Source: Clostridia bacterium
GTDB lineage: Bacteria > Bacillota > Clostridia > TANB77 > CAG-508
NCBI GenBank assembly: GCA_017528085.1
Contig: JAFXPH010000006.1
Span: forward strand, 94,577 to 158,576
DNA: 64,000 nucleotides
Direction of reading: 5' to 3'
Position numbers and translations under genes: made by a program. Shown one piece after another: positions 26,666 through 36,121 of this stretch. Positions within the stretch are counted from its first letter, which is position 1. Each line of letters opens with the position of its first letter. The notes below the pieces were generated by a model, which saw only the letters and a program-made list of their open reading frames with translations, was not told where the DNA came from and did no database searches.

Positions 26666-28420
26666 ATGAATGCAATAGAGATAAGAAATAAATATTTAAA
26701 CTTTTTCAAGAAATATGGACATGCAGTTATTCCATCTGCTCCATTAATTCCTGAAAATGATCCATCAGTTTTATTTACTACTGCAGGTATGCAACCACTT
26801 GTACCATATCTTTTAGGACAAGAGCATACAGAAGGTAGAAGATTAACTGATTATCAAAAATGCGTTAGAACTAACGACATTGATGAAGTTGGAGATAATA
26901 GACATTTAACATATTTTGAAATGCTTGGAAACTGGTCTTTAGGTGATTATTTTAAAGAAGAAGCGGTAGCTATGAGCTATGAATTCTTAACTAAAGAATT
27001 AGAAATTCCAGCAGAAAAAATATCAGTAACATGCTTTAAAGGTGATGAAGATTGTCCTAAAGATGAAGTAACAGCAGAATGTTGGAGAAAAGCTGGAATA
27101 CCAGATGAAAGAATCTATTTCTATGGAAAAGATGATAACTGGTGGATAGCTGGTGAATCAGGACCTTGTGGACCAGATACAGAAATGTTCTATGACACAG
27201 GTAAAGCTCCATGTTCTCCAGATTGTCAACCATCATGCGATTGTGGTAAATATGTTGAAATTTGGAATAATGTTTTCATGGAATTCTATAAAGATGAAAA
27301 TGGAAAATATTCTAAGTTAAAACAACAAAATGTTGATACTGGTATGGGACTTGAAAGAATTAATATGTTACTTCAAGGAAAAGAAACTCCATTTGATACA
27401 GAATTATTTAAACCAGTTATGGATAAATTATCAGAACTTGCTAAAAAAGATATTATTGAATCAAGAAGAATTGCTGCAGAGCATTTAAGAGCTAGTATGA
27501 TGATTATTGCAGATGGGGGAAGACCAAGTAATGTTGATAGAGGATATGTTTTAAGAAGACTACTTCGTAGAATGACTCGTCACATGAATAAAATGGAAAT
27601 TGATTTATCAGAACTTGCAAATATTATTGACCTTGACATAGATATATTAAAAGAAATGTATCCAGAACTTGAAATCCATAGAGCAGAGATTAAAGAAGTT
27701 ATCATAAATGAAAAAGATAAATTCATGAAAACTCTTCAAAATGGTGAAAGAGAATTTAATAAAGTTATTAATAGAATCAAAGCTCAAGGAAAAGATACAA
27801 TTGATAGTGAATCTATATTTAAACTTTATGAGACATATGGATTCCCACCAGAAGTAACTAAAGACTTAGCTTTAGAAAATGATTTAAAAGTTGATATGAA
27901 TGAAGTTGATAAACTATTTAAAGCTCACCAAGAAAAATCAAAACAAGGTAGTGATAAGAAATTTAGTGGTGGTCTTTCTGGACAAGGTGAAATGGAAACA
28001 AAATATCATACAGCTACTCACCTTTTAAATGCAGCACTTAAGATAGTTGTTGATAAAGATTGTCATCAAAGAGGATCAAATATCACTCCTGAAAGAATGA
28101 GATTTGACTTTAACTGTGATCATAAATTAACTGATGAAGAAAAAGAAAAACTTGAATCATTAGTTAATGAATGGATTGAAAAAGAACTACCTGTAAGTTA
28201 TACAGTAATGAATAAAAATGATGCTGTAGCAAGTGGTGCTGAATGTATGTTTATTGAGAAATATCCAGATGAAGTTAAAGTTTATACAATAGGTGATGTA
28301 TCAAAAGAAATCTGTGGTGGACCTCATGTTGAAAATACTAAAGAATTAGGACATTTTAGAATAGTTAAAGAAGAAGCATCTTCTGCAGGAATCAGAAGAA
28401 TAAAAGCTGTTTTAGAATAA
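26666..28420 (+). CDS. alaS: Alanine--tRNA ligase, short form lacking the C-terminal domain
   Basis: 584 residues, against about 870-880 for typical bacterial AlaRS. The aminoacylation core is intact: RNKYLNFFKKYGH, the TTAGMQP motif, GNWSLGDYFK, NVDTGMGLERI, RRLLRRMTRH. The editing domain retains its zinc ligands HTATH and CGGPH. What is missing is the oligomerisation and C-Ala module after the editing domain, and the linker before HTATH is short. The next 115 bases hold no remnant frame, so this is a genuine short form rather than a frameshift. Short AlaRS of this size are known from some reduced genomes. Confidence 0.92.
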   Translation: MNAIEIRNKYLNFFKKYGHAVIPSAPLIPENDPSVLFTTAGMQPLVPYLLGQEHTEGRRLTDYQKCVRTNDIDEVGDNRHLTYFEMLGNWSLGDYFKEEAVAMSYEFLTKELEIPAEKISVTCFKGDEDCPKDEVTAECWRKAGIPDERIYFYGKDDNWWIAGESGPCGPDTEMFYDTGKAPCSPDCQPSCDCGKYVEIWNNVFMEFYKDENGKYSKLKQQNVDTGMGLERINMLLQGKETPFDTELFKPVMDKLSELAKKDIIESRRIAAEHLRASMMIIADGGRPSNVDRGYVLRRLLRRMTRHMNKMEIDLSELANIIDLDIDILKEMYPELEIHRAEIKEVIINEKDKFMKTLQNGEREFNKVINRIKAQGKDTIDSESIFKLYETYGFPPEVTKDLALENDLKVDMNEVDKLFKAHQEKSKQGSDKKFSGGLSGQGEMETKYHTATHLLNAALKIVVDKDCHQRGSNITPERMRFDFNCDHKLTDEEKEKLESLVNEWIEKELPVSYTVMNKNDAVASGAECMFIEKYPDEVKVYTIGDVSKEICGGPHVENTKELGHFRIVKEEASSAGIRRIKAVLE

Positions 28421-28462
28421 TATTTGTTACACAAACTTAATATTCAAGAATGCTATTTTTCC

Positions 28463-28491
28463 TTGTTTATTAACATAATTTGTGTTATAAT
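28463..28491 (+). promoter_or_regulatory. Promoter of the sortase gene
   Basis: TTGTTT (28463-28468), a 17-base spacer, TATAAT (28486-28491) with extended TG. Confidence 0.7.
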
Positions 28492-28535
28492 TATAATAGA
28501 ATATTATGTAGTACTTATTATAAGGAGATAAGAAT

Positions 28536-29264
28536 ATGAATAGTAAATATGGAGATGTGTTAACAGTTGTTTTAATTGTTATAGTAGTCGCAATACTTGG
28601 TTTAGCTGCTGTATTTGGATATAATGTATATATCGAAGATAAAAGAGAGTCAGCTACTCAACAAGCATTAGATGAATTTACAGAAGCAACAAATACAGTA
28701 ATTAGAAAAGTATCAAAAACTACAGATAATACTGCTACTTCTAATTCTGTATTAACTGAAGAGGATCAACAAGCTATGCTTGAGAATTTAATCGCTCAAA
28801 CAACTCCTGTTGATGTACCAGTAGAAGAACCACAAGAAAAACAAGAACCTGAGAAAACATATCTATCAGGATATGAGATACTTGGAACAATAGAAATTCC
28901 TAAGACAGGAATTAAATATCCAGTTTTAGCAGAAGTTACAAAGAAATCATTAGAGACTTCTGTAGCTAAATTATATGGACCAGGTTTAAACTTAGTAGGT
29001 AATACAGTTATCGTAGGACATAACTATAGAAATAAATTATTCTTCTCTAAGAATAATCTATTAGAGATTGGTGATATAGTGTATATCACAGATGTTTATG
29101 GACAAAAAGTTACTTATGAAATCTACAATAAATATTACACATCACCAAATGATGCAGAATATATGGTAAGAGACACAGAAGGTAGAAGAGAAATATCACT
29201 TTCTACATGTAATGATGACTCTTCACAAAGATTAATTCTATGGGCTAAAGAAGTTGTACAATAA
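28536..29264 (+). CDS. Sortase (class D-like)
   Basis: 242 residues with an N-terminal membrane helix (about 8-30), an acidic linker and a sortase barrel. The catalytic residues are visible: His162 in VGHNYRN, Cys225 in LSTCND and Arg232 in SQRLILW. The GTIEIPKTGIKYPVL segment starts the domain. It links LPXTG-type proteins to the wall. The giant surface protein at 57983 is a plausible substrate, but its C-terminus is outside the window. The class assignment is tentative. Confidence 0.9.
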   Translation: MNSKYGDVLTVVLIVIVVAILGLAAVFGYNVYIEDKRESATQQALDEFTEATNTVIRKVSKTTDNTATSNSVLTEEDQQAMLENLIAQTTPVDVPVEEPQEKQEPEKTYLSGYEILGTIEIPKTGIKYPVLAEVTKKSLETSVAKLYGPGLNLVGNTVIVGHNYRNKLFFSKNNLLEIGDIVYITDVYGQKVTYEIYNKYYTSPNDAEYMVRDTEGRREISLSTCNDDSSQRLILWAKEVVQ

Positions 29265-29285
29265 GAGATTAATGATTACTATTTG

Positions 29286-29318
29286 GGCACTTCCTTATGA
29301 AGTGCCTTTTAGTTTTTA
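29286..29318 (+). terminator. Intrinsic terminator after the sortase gene
   Basis: Stem GGCACTTC / GAAGTGCC followed by TTTTAGTTTTT. Confidence 0.85.
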
Positions 29319-29330
29319 TTTAATTTTATA

Positions 29331-29359
29331 TTGACAAATGGGCTTAAATAATTTAAAAT
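29331..29359 (+). promoter_or_regulatory. Promoter of the tRNA-His/tRNA-Gln unit
   Basis: TTGACA (29331-29336), a 17-base spacer, TAAAAT (29354-29359). Confidence 0.75.
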
Positions 29360-29389
29360 AAAGTAGCGTTGAAAAATACGCATACAAAT

Positions 29390-29467
29390 GGTGGATGTAG
29401 CGTAGTTGGTTAACGCGTCAGTTTGTGGCACTGAAGACCGTGGGTTCGAGTCCCATCTTCCACCCCA
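29390..29467 (+). tRNA. tRNA-His (GTG)
   Basis: A full cloverleaf with an encoded CCA end. The anticodon loop is TTGTGGC, giving GTG. The extra G at -1 (29390) faces C73, the identity mark of tRNA-His. The acceptor stem has one T-T mismatch at pair 6-67. Confidence 0.95.
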
Positions 29468-29479
29468 CTAATTTTATAT

Positions 29480-29554
29480 TGGGCTGTAGCCAAGCGGTAA
29501 GGCACCAGACTTTGACTCTGGCATGCGCTAGTTCGAATCTAGCCAGCCCAGCCA
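29480..29554 (+). tRNA. tRNA-Gln (TTG)
   Basis: A cloverleaf with acceptor stem TGGGCTG / CAGCCCA, G73 and encoded CCA. The anticodon loop CTTTGAC gives TTG. It lies 12 bases after tRNA-His on the same transcript. Confidence 0.95.
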
Positions 29555-29584
29555 AAAGACGACTTATAAAGTCGTCTTTTTTTT
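29555..29584 (+). terminator. Terminator of the tRNA-His/Gln unit
   Basis: Stem AAAGACGACTT / AAGTCGTCTTT followed by a T run. Confidence 0.9.
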
Positions 29585-29641
29585 ATTGCTTTTTATTTGA
29601 ATTATATATAAAATTTATTTATAAGTAAGGAGCTTTAAAAA

Positions 29642-31012
29642 ATGTATATTTTGTATAAAAAGGTACCCAAAAATGAAAGAAATTTAAGAGGAATAGAGCA
29701 AGTAAAAGAAGATGAAAATCCATTTATGGATGGACCTTGTTTATTATGTGTTTCTGCTCAGTATGATAATTCTCTAGCAAAGAAATCAAACTTTGGAATT
29801 GTAAAAGAAGCAATGAAAATGATGAGGATGCGTGTTAGAAATATCTATAATGCCGGTTTTGATTTAGATGGTTTCCCAGTAACTTTTTTGGCTATAGAAA
29901 AAGATAGTAATGGTACAGATAGAAACGCAAGATCATTCCAACTTGTAAATCAATTCATAAATAAATACATTGCTCCGCTTATAAGTGAAAATGATCAAAA
30001 AATAGACGTTACTCAAGCAATGAAGAAAATGAGAAACGTAAATATTATGACATACTGCGATGGAACATTGTTTACCCAAGAACTAGAAGATACTTTGCTT
30101 GAAAAAATGGAATTAATTGGATATTCTTCTGATGAAGCTAAGCAAATACAATCTCAAATGGCAATTTTACCTATAGCTACTATGAGACTATATGGTGATA
30201 ATAAGTCAACAATTTTTTCATTTAAAGATATTAATGATGGAGAGATTAGATTTTCAGGAGATGATATAACTCCAGAAGTTCAAAGAATAATTGAAGAAGC
30301 ACCAAATAAAGAAGTACTATTTAGAAGGAAAGAAAGAGATTATCGTTTTTGCTATTCAGGAGACGGAGCACATCGTTTGAAAAAATACACTACTGATGGA
30401 ATAGCTTTACCTGCATGTGTGGGTGCAGCATTTGGATATGTATTAGAAAATGCAATAGAAAATAGCAGAAGTGATACATTAATTGAATTAAAAGCATCGG
30501 ATATTGCAGATAGTATGGAAGAATATTTACAACTTGCAATAGATGGAAAGTCTCAAGAAGAAATACTAAAAGTTCTAGATAGCAAACTTTCATATGGCGG
30601 AGCAAGAAGAATGTCTAAAGAAGAGGCCAAACTTTTAGATAGAATTGATTTACTTAGTGATGTACAAATTAAAGTAGAAAGAGAATTAATTAGTGAGATA
30701 GAACAATTAGATGCTATGAATGAAAGAATCAATGCAACTACAAAAGCTGTCGCAAAATATTGTACACCAACAAATTATAAAAGAATAATAGGAGAAGCTG
30801 GTTATCAATGGGGGCCTAAACAACTAAAAGAGATAGCAGAAACTCCATCAGATAAAGAGATAATTGAACAATATCAAAAAGGAAAAAACATACTTATTGA
30901 AAATGCTGTAAAAAATGCAATAGAATCAGGCATAACTCAAGATGATGTAAAAATGGCACCAGGTATGAGGGCTGGAACAAGAGATGATCTTATAGATGAA
31001 GAAATAAAGTAA
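29642..31012 (+). CDS. Protein of unknown function (first gene of a three-gene module)
   Basis: 456 residues, not recognised, no signal peptide or membrane helix. The N-terminal half looks alpha/beta (NFGIVKEAMKMMRMRVRNIY, FPVTFLAIEKDSNGTDRN). The C-terminal half, from about residue 310, is strongly helical and charged, with likely coiled coil around RIDLLSDVQIKVERELISEI. AAGGAG precedes the ATG. A possible promoter (TTGAAT 29597, TATAAG 29620) is close upstream. The two following genes are also unknown and similarly charged, suggesting one complex; this is inference. Confidence 0.6.
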   Translation: MYILYKKVPKNERNLRGIEQVKEDENPFMDGPCLLCVSAQYDNSLAKKSNFGIVKEAMKMMRMRVRNIYNAGFDLDGFPVTFLAIEKDSNGTDRNARSFQLVNQFINKYIAPLISENDQKIDVTQAMKKMRNVNIMTYCDGTLFTQELEDTLLEKMELIGYSSDEAKQIQSQMAILPIATMRLYGDNKSTIFSFKDINDGEIRFSGDDITPEVQRIIEEAPNKEVLFRRKERDYRFCYSGDGAHRLKKYTTDGIALPACVGAAFGYVLENAIENSRSDTLIELKASDIADSMEEYLQLAIDGKSQEEILKVLDSKLSYGGARRMSKEEAKLLDRIDLLSDVQIKVERELISEIEQLDAMNERINATTKAVAKYCTPTNYKRIIGEAGYQWGPKQLKEIAETPSDKEIIEQYQKGKNILIENAVKNAIESGITQDDVKMAPGMRAGTRDDLIDEEIK

Positions 31013-31017
31013 ATTTA

Positions 31018-31046
31018 TTGATTTTAAAACACTTTTGTGATAGTAT
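31018..31046 (+). promoter_or_regulatory. Internal promoter before the second module gene
   Basis: TTGATT (31018-31023), a 17-base spacer, TAGTAT (31041-31046) with extended TG. Confidence 0.55.
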
Positions 31047-31085
31047 CAAAGTGAATTTTGTAGATTAATTATAGGAGTAATTAAT

Positions 31086-32126
31086 ATGAAAGTTGCAGAC
31101 TTTATAAGCGATGTAAAGAAAAGAAGAGACAGAATAGAAAACAACAGATCACAAATAAAAAATATAAAAGGAAAAAAACAATATGAATACGAAGATAAAA
31201 TACCTTCAAGAGATATACTTTATGATAGAGTAAGGAATATACAAGATGCTTTTACCGGAGCGAGAGAAGCATATAAAACATTTATGAAAGATTCAACAGC
31301 AAGAAGTCATTTTAATCGCAAAAAAGAAGAGGCAGATTCTGCTCATAGAAGTATAGTTAACTTTCATATGGGATTTAATGACTGTAGAAATGATGGAAGT
31401 AATTCTCAATTAGACAGTATGCTATTTGAAATACAAGCTCTTGAAAAAAGAGGAATTGAAGAAGAATTAGAGTTCATAAAACGTGTAGATATAGATTCAT
31501 TATCAGATGAAGAAAAAGATGAATTAAAAAGGGCTTTTGGTGAAGAATTAACAGCAATAGTTCAAATGGCAAGAGGTGACTCAAGATTAGAATATAATAA
31601 AAAAGATACTGAACATAGAAATAGAGAACACCTACAAGATGTATTAGGTGATTCTTTGGGAAAAGTAGATTATTCTAAGAATATTATTAATAGTGTACAA
31701 AGAACAGAGTCTTATTTATCATCAGATGAAAGACAATATCAAAGTTTTTTGGAAGAAATTGACACGCTTTATAAGAGAATTAAACAAACTTCAGATATTG
31801 ATATGGAAGTATTTGAAGCAAAGGTTAAAGAGGGTGAAGCAATAATAGGATTAGATAGAGTTGAAGCAGTAATTAGAGCAGATTGTTTGCCAAAAATTGA
31901 AGCTTTAAGCGAAGCTCTTGAAATAGAAAGAAGACAAGAAAATCCATTTGGTGATGCTTTCGAAGCAGGAGTAAAAAAGCAAACTAAAGATGTTACTCGT
32001 ACAAGTTTAGATGATTTACTAGAACTATTAGAAGGACCAAGTCAAAGCAAAGGTCCAGATAAGAGCAAAGATGCAAGTAAAGATGATAAAAGTAGTAAAT
32101 TAAGCTTAGAGGATTTATTTTTATAG
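31086..32126 (+). CDS. Charged helical protein of unknown function (second module gene)
   Basis: 346 residues, almost wholly helical and very rich in Lys, Glu, Asp and Arg, with probable coiled coils over residues 120-280. The C-terminal 50 residues are disordered, with two similar acidic-hydrophobic motifs, SLDDLLELL and SLEDLFL, the second being the exact C-terminus. Such motifs often dock onto a partner protein. ATAGGAG precedes the ATG. The third gene follows after nine bases. Confidence 0.6.
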   Translation: MKVADFISDVKKRRDRIENNRSQIKNIKGKKQYEYEDKIPSRDILYDRVRNIQDAFTGAREAYKTFMKDSTARSHFNRKKEEADSAHRSIVNFHMGFNDCRNDGSNSQLDSMLFEIQALEKRGIEEELEFIKRVDIDSLSDEEKDELKRAFGEELTAIVQMARGDSRLEYNKKDTEHRNREHLQDVLGDSLGKVDYSKNIINSVQRTESYLSSDERQYQSFLEEIDTLYKRIKQTSDIDMEVFEAKVKEGEAIIGLDRVEAVIRADCLPKIEALSEALEIERRQENPFGDAFEAGVKKQTKDVTRTSLDDLLELLEGPSQSKGPDKSKDASKDDKSSKLSLEDLFL

Positions 32127-32135
32127 GAGAAAAAT

Positions 32136-32645
32136 ATGGATGAACTAAAGATAGCATATTCTGAACTAAGTTCAATTTTAGAAAATGCACCTGAAGAGTA
32201 TAAAAGTAAAATACCACAAAAACTTCTAGGTAGAATAGAAGAAGAAAAAGATGTAGATTATGACCCTGGTGAAATAGATTTATCTGATTCGTCTAAGGAT
32301 TATAAATTACATGAAACTACAAAACAACTTTTAGCAGTTATTTATTATAATTATTGGACAAAGACAGAAGAAGATAAGAAAGAATTAATGAATATGTTTG
32401 TTGAAAACGACAAAATTAGAGAAGAAAAATACTCTGTTGATAAGTTGTTTTCAAACGAAGAAATAAATAGTGCTGAAGTAAAAGAAGAATCAGAAAAAAC
32501 TGATGTAGTAATTCCAGAAGGAGTAGAAGTTTCTAATTTAAAAGTAGATGAAGAGAAGTCTTTAGTAGAAACTGAAAAAAAGGGAATTTTAGGAAAAATA
32601 ATACAGTTCTTTAAAGGACTATTTAATAATAAAAAAGAGCAATAA
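32136..32645 (+). CDS. Acidic protein of unknown function (third module gene)
   Basis: 169 residues with a helical N-terminal half, an acidic linker and a basic amphipathic C-terminal helix (GILGKIIQFFKGLFNNKKEQ) that could touch the membrane surface. There is no family match I can name. Its stop codon lies in the loop of the terminator hairpin. Tight spacing to the gene before it suggests a stoichiometric partnership. Confidence 0.6.
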   Translation: MDELKIAYSELSSILENAPEEYKSKIPQKLLGRIEEEKDVDYDPGEIDLSDSSKDYKLHETTKQLLAVIYYNYWTKTEEDKKELMNMFVENDKIREEKYSVDKLFSNEEINSAEVKEESEKTDVVIPEGVEVSNLKVDEEKSLVETEKKGILGKIIQFFKGLFNNKKEQ

Positions 32646-32657
32646 GCTCTTTTTTTA
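32632..32657 (+). terminator. Intrinsic terminator of the three-gene module
   Basis: Stem AGAGC / GCTCT extended by A/T pairs, with the stop codon of the last gene in its loop, then T7. Confidence 0.8.
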
Positions 32658-32713
32658 TTTGACTTTTTGTTATTGTATAAGTTTTAATTTTGTGATAAGA
32701 TATTATCCGGTGA

Positions 32714-34072
<1,359 letters not shown>

Positions 34073-34087
34073 TTTAAAATGATATTT

Positions 34088-34117
34088 AAGTAGAAGCTTA
34101 GGCTTCTACTTTTTTTA
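34088..34117 (+). terminator. Intrinsic terminator after eno
   Basis: Stem AAGTAGAAGC / GCTTCTACTT, loop TTAG, T run. Confidence 0.92.
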
Positions 34118-34139
34118 TGCGCTTAACATTTACATAAAG

Positions 34140-34168
34140 TTGAAAATTATGTAAATATATGGTATAAT
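34140..34168 (+). promoter_or_regulatory. Promoter of the SSB-like cassette
   Basis: TTGAAA (34140-34145), a 17-base spacer, TATAAT (34163-34168) with extended TG. The leader of about 140 bases before the ATG is long for this genome. Confidence 0.75.
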
Positions 34169-34312
34169 GATAGTATCGAGGATTGAGTTCTTTTCTTTGC
34201 CATGCTTGTGAGTATATATTTACTAATGAATATTATTAAATTTCACTTGCGTTTATATGGTATTGAAGCAATCCGATTATACGACAGGTTGATACTTTTA
34301 GGAGGAACGACA

Positions 34313-35005
34313 ATGCCGAATAAGGACCTGACAATTGAATATAGAAATTTTTTCCAGAAGCTAGGAATGAATCAGAATAACAGAGTTTTTCTCAGTGGTA
34401 AGATTACTTCAAAAGATGAGTTCGACCGGAACACAACACTAATTGAAGTATGCTGCCAAAGAAAGACACTGGGTGTATTCGATTACATTCCTGTCAGAGT
34501 GAGTAGTTGGCAAAGCAGTGCGTTTTCCGTTGGAGATCCAGCAGTTATTTTGGGAGAACTTAGAACTGAAAACTACGAAGATGATACTCAAAAGAGTCAC
34601 AAACTCATCTACGTTAGTGGTCAGGTAATTCTTTCCAAAATTCCTACTGACTGGCCTGAACCATTCGACACGTCGATGGTCTGGTTCTACGGGAATGTTT
34701 GCAAGTTGGCTTCAAAGCTCAAAGAAGTTTCCAGACGAGGATCAATCTCCACTAGGAGACTCCTTGAAGGAACACTTGCAGTAAATTCTGACAACACAGC
34801 ATACATTCCGGTGGTCTTTTGGCAAAATGAAGCCGAAATGATCCATGAGAATGTAAGTGAGAGGGAGAACATCTTTCTCGCAGGAAGGCTCCAGTCGAGA
34901 GTCTACAAGAAAAAGGGTGATGAAGACCTTGCATACGAGGTATCATCTATCAAAGCAAAAAAAATCAACAAACCTGTCGTAAATCAGACGGCGCCCACCT
35001 ATTAA
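34313..35005 (+). CDS. Two-OB-fold, SSB-like protein, GC-richer cassette gene
   Basis: About 230 residues from the ATG at 34313, which follows GGAGG; the frame opens earlier but without a ribosome site. Two OB-fold-like halves are visible. Residues about 24-100 have RVFLSGKI, FDYIPVRVSSWQ and AVILGELRT; about 120-215 have MVWFYGNVCKL, IPVVFWQNEAEMI and IFLAGRLQSRVY. The 'xiPVvfWqneAE...v.v.GrLqsR.y' layout is that of single-stranded DNA-binding proteins. It lacks the acidic SSB C-terminal tip. The composition is GC-richer than flanks, pointing to phage or plasmid origin. It lies beside a DnaA-box cluster. Confidence 0.65.
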   Translation: MPNKDLTIEYRNFFQKLGMNQNNRVFLSGKITSKDEFDRNTTLIEVCCQRKTLGVFDYIPVRVSSWQSSAFSVGDPAVILGELRTENYEDDTQKSHKLIYVSGQVILSKIPTDWPEPFDTSMVWFYGNVCKLASKLKEVSRRGSISTRRLLEGTLAVNSDNTAYIPVVFWQNEAEMIHENVSERENIFLAGRLQSRVYKKKGDEDLAYEVSSIKAKKINKPVVNQTAPTY

Positions 35006-35026
35006 GGTGGGCGTTGTTCTTTTTTA
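34992..35026 (+). terminator. Terminator of the SSB-like cassette
   Basis: A 9-bp stem CGCCCACCT / AGGTGGGCG with loop ATTA and a T run. The gene's TAA stop spans loop and stem. Confidence 0.92.
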
Positions 35027-35157
35027 TAGAAAAATAAAAATACAAAAAAAACCATAATCGCTAGAGTGTTAAGAATAACTACTTATAAAGCGAACAAATA
35101 TGCTGTGCACATAAAATATAAACCAAAAATATTACAATTAGAATAAATGTTTGGAAG

Positions 35158-35224
35158 TGTGGAAAAGTGGATGATACAACCCTTAAAAATAGAGTTATTC
35201 ACAAAGTTATCCACATTATCCACA
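35158..35224 (+). other. Cluster of DnaA boxes
   Basis: Three perfect matches to TTATNCACA lie in tandem: TTATTCACA (35195-35203), TTATCCACA (35207-35215) and TTATCCACA (35216-35224). A reverse near-match TGTGGAAAA is at 35158-35166. A very A/T-rich tract follows up to the promoter at 35289. Neither dnaA nor dnaN is nearby and gene direction does not switch here, so this may be an origin-like, DnaA-titrating or DnaA-regulated site. I see nothing else in 35030-35157. Confidence 0.7.
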
Positions 35225-35288
35225 TAATGTAATATAACAAAAAAACATAATTTATCTTTACATAATTAAAATTAAAACCCTGAAAGCC

Positions 35289-35317
35289 TTGAAAAATATG
35301 AATTGTTGTGATATAAT
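35289..35317 (+). promoter_or_regulatory. Promoter of the 35436 cassette
   Basis: TTGAAA (35289-35294), a 17-base spacer, TATAAT (35312-35317) with extended TG. It is 65 bases downstream of the DnaA boxes. Confidence 0.8.
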
Positions 35318-35323
35318 ATTTGC

Positions 35324-35393
35324 ATATGTACGACAGTTGGTGATTTCTGATGACTATATGAAATCCGAAAGGAGGATAAAAAACCGTACATAT
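35324..35393 (+). promoter_or_regulatory. Structured leader of the 35436 cassette
   Basis: A perfect 9-bp inverted repeat (ATATGTACG 35324-35332 with CGTACATAT 35385-35393) encloses about 50 bases, including a second ribosome-binding-like AGGAGG. It could control access to the real start downstream. Its function is unknown. Confidence 0.4.
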
Positions 35394-35435
35394 ACTGTTG
35401 TTTTATCGACCCGTACTACTAGGAGGAAAATTTTT

Positions 35436-36005
35436 ATGGCATTAAGACAGGCAGTTGACGAAGTTTTAGGAGCAAAGCTTCATAAGATTTCGCCTATGGC
35501 AACAGCGGTTTCAGGTTCGTATCATGACTCTTTTACTGAGGACATCAGTGTCTACGAGGCCAACAAGGATAATGAGAATGTTCTCTACTATCCGCGTGGC
35601 CGGATGGATGGTCCGATGCTTAAGAGCTTGAGAACTATCAAAAAGGACGGCGGAGAAGTCGTCTTGGATTCTCTCAACAAGGTTCAGGTCATGAAGGGCT
35701 CTGATAATGTAGGAGTCGTCGTGAACCCCAGACAGTTCGAATGCGGAATCACCGCTATTCCCGAACTCGAGGAAATGGCCAAGAAGAACGGAATTACCAT
35801 CAAGACGGTTTATTTCCCTGTCAAACCGGAGACAACTGGAAGCGATATCTGCACGGTCCTCGACTGGTTGACGACCACGTTTCTTAAGAGTTGCAAAGTC
35901 ATCGCCTTTGGTAATGTTGACAATGCTAACAGCGAAGTGAGAAAGTTGATTTTCGCGTTCTCGCAGACCTACAGCAAGTTCCATTACATCGAGGAAATCA
36001 GGTAA
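35436..36005 (+). CDS. Protein of unknown function, GC-richest cassette gene
   Basis: 189 residues from the ATG at 35436, which has AGGAGG upstream. No family is recognised. It looks like a compact alpha/beta cytoplasmic protein, with a possible Rossmann-like half (GSDNVGVVVNPRQF, SCKVIAFGNVDNANSEVRKL). The central part is near half G+C, against roughly one third in neighbours, with codons such as CTC, ATC and GTC that native genes avoid. It has its own promoter, structured leader and strong terminator. Confidence 0.7.
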   Translation: MALRQAVDEVLGAKLHKISPMATAVSGSYHDSFTEDISVYEANKDNENVLYYPRGRMDGPMLKSLRTIKKDGGEVVLDSLNKVQVMKGSDNVGVVVNPRQFECGITAIPELEEMAKKNGITIKTVYFPVKPETTGSDICTVLDWLTTTFLKSCKVIAFGNVDNANSEVRKLIFAFSQTYSKFHYIEEIR

Positions 36006-36032
36006 AATAACAATTCGAGTTTTTTATCTGGG

Positions 36033-36064
36033 CTCGGCCACCATCTGGTGGCCGGGTTTTTTTA
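36033..36064 (+). terminator. Terminator of the 35436 cassette
   Basis: Stem CGGCCACC / GGTGGCCG, loop ATCT, then T8. It is one of the strongest and most GC-rich hairpins in the window. Confidence 0.95.
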
Positions 36065-36068
36065 TGTA

Positions 36069-36097
36069 TTTACATTTTATTTTAATTGTGCTAAAAT
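36069..36097 (+). promoter_or_regulatory. Promoter of the glyS T-box transcript
   Basis: TTTACA (36069-36074), a 17-base spacer, TAAAAT (36092-36097) with extended TG. Confidence 0.65.
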
Positions 36098-36121
36098 AGT
36101 TTTACATTGAAATTTAAATAA

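Noticed and set aside
28421..28535. Frameshifted remainder of alaS
   Set aside because: The 115 bases after the stop hold a promoter for the sortase gene and no AlaRS-like frame.
35158..35224. Firm call of chromosomal oriC
   Set aside because: The DnaA boxes are good, but no dnaA/dnaN or strand switch is present, so only a cluster of boxes is annotated.
35511..35984. 157-codon minus-strand frame opposite the 35436 gene
   Set aside because: GC-rich DNA gives long shadow frames; the plus frame has promoter, ribosome site and terminator, the minus frame has none.
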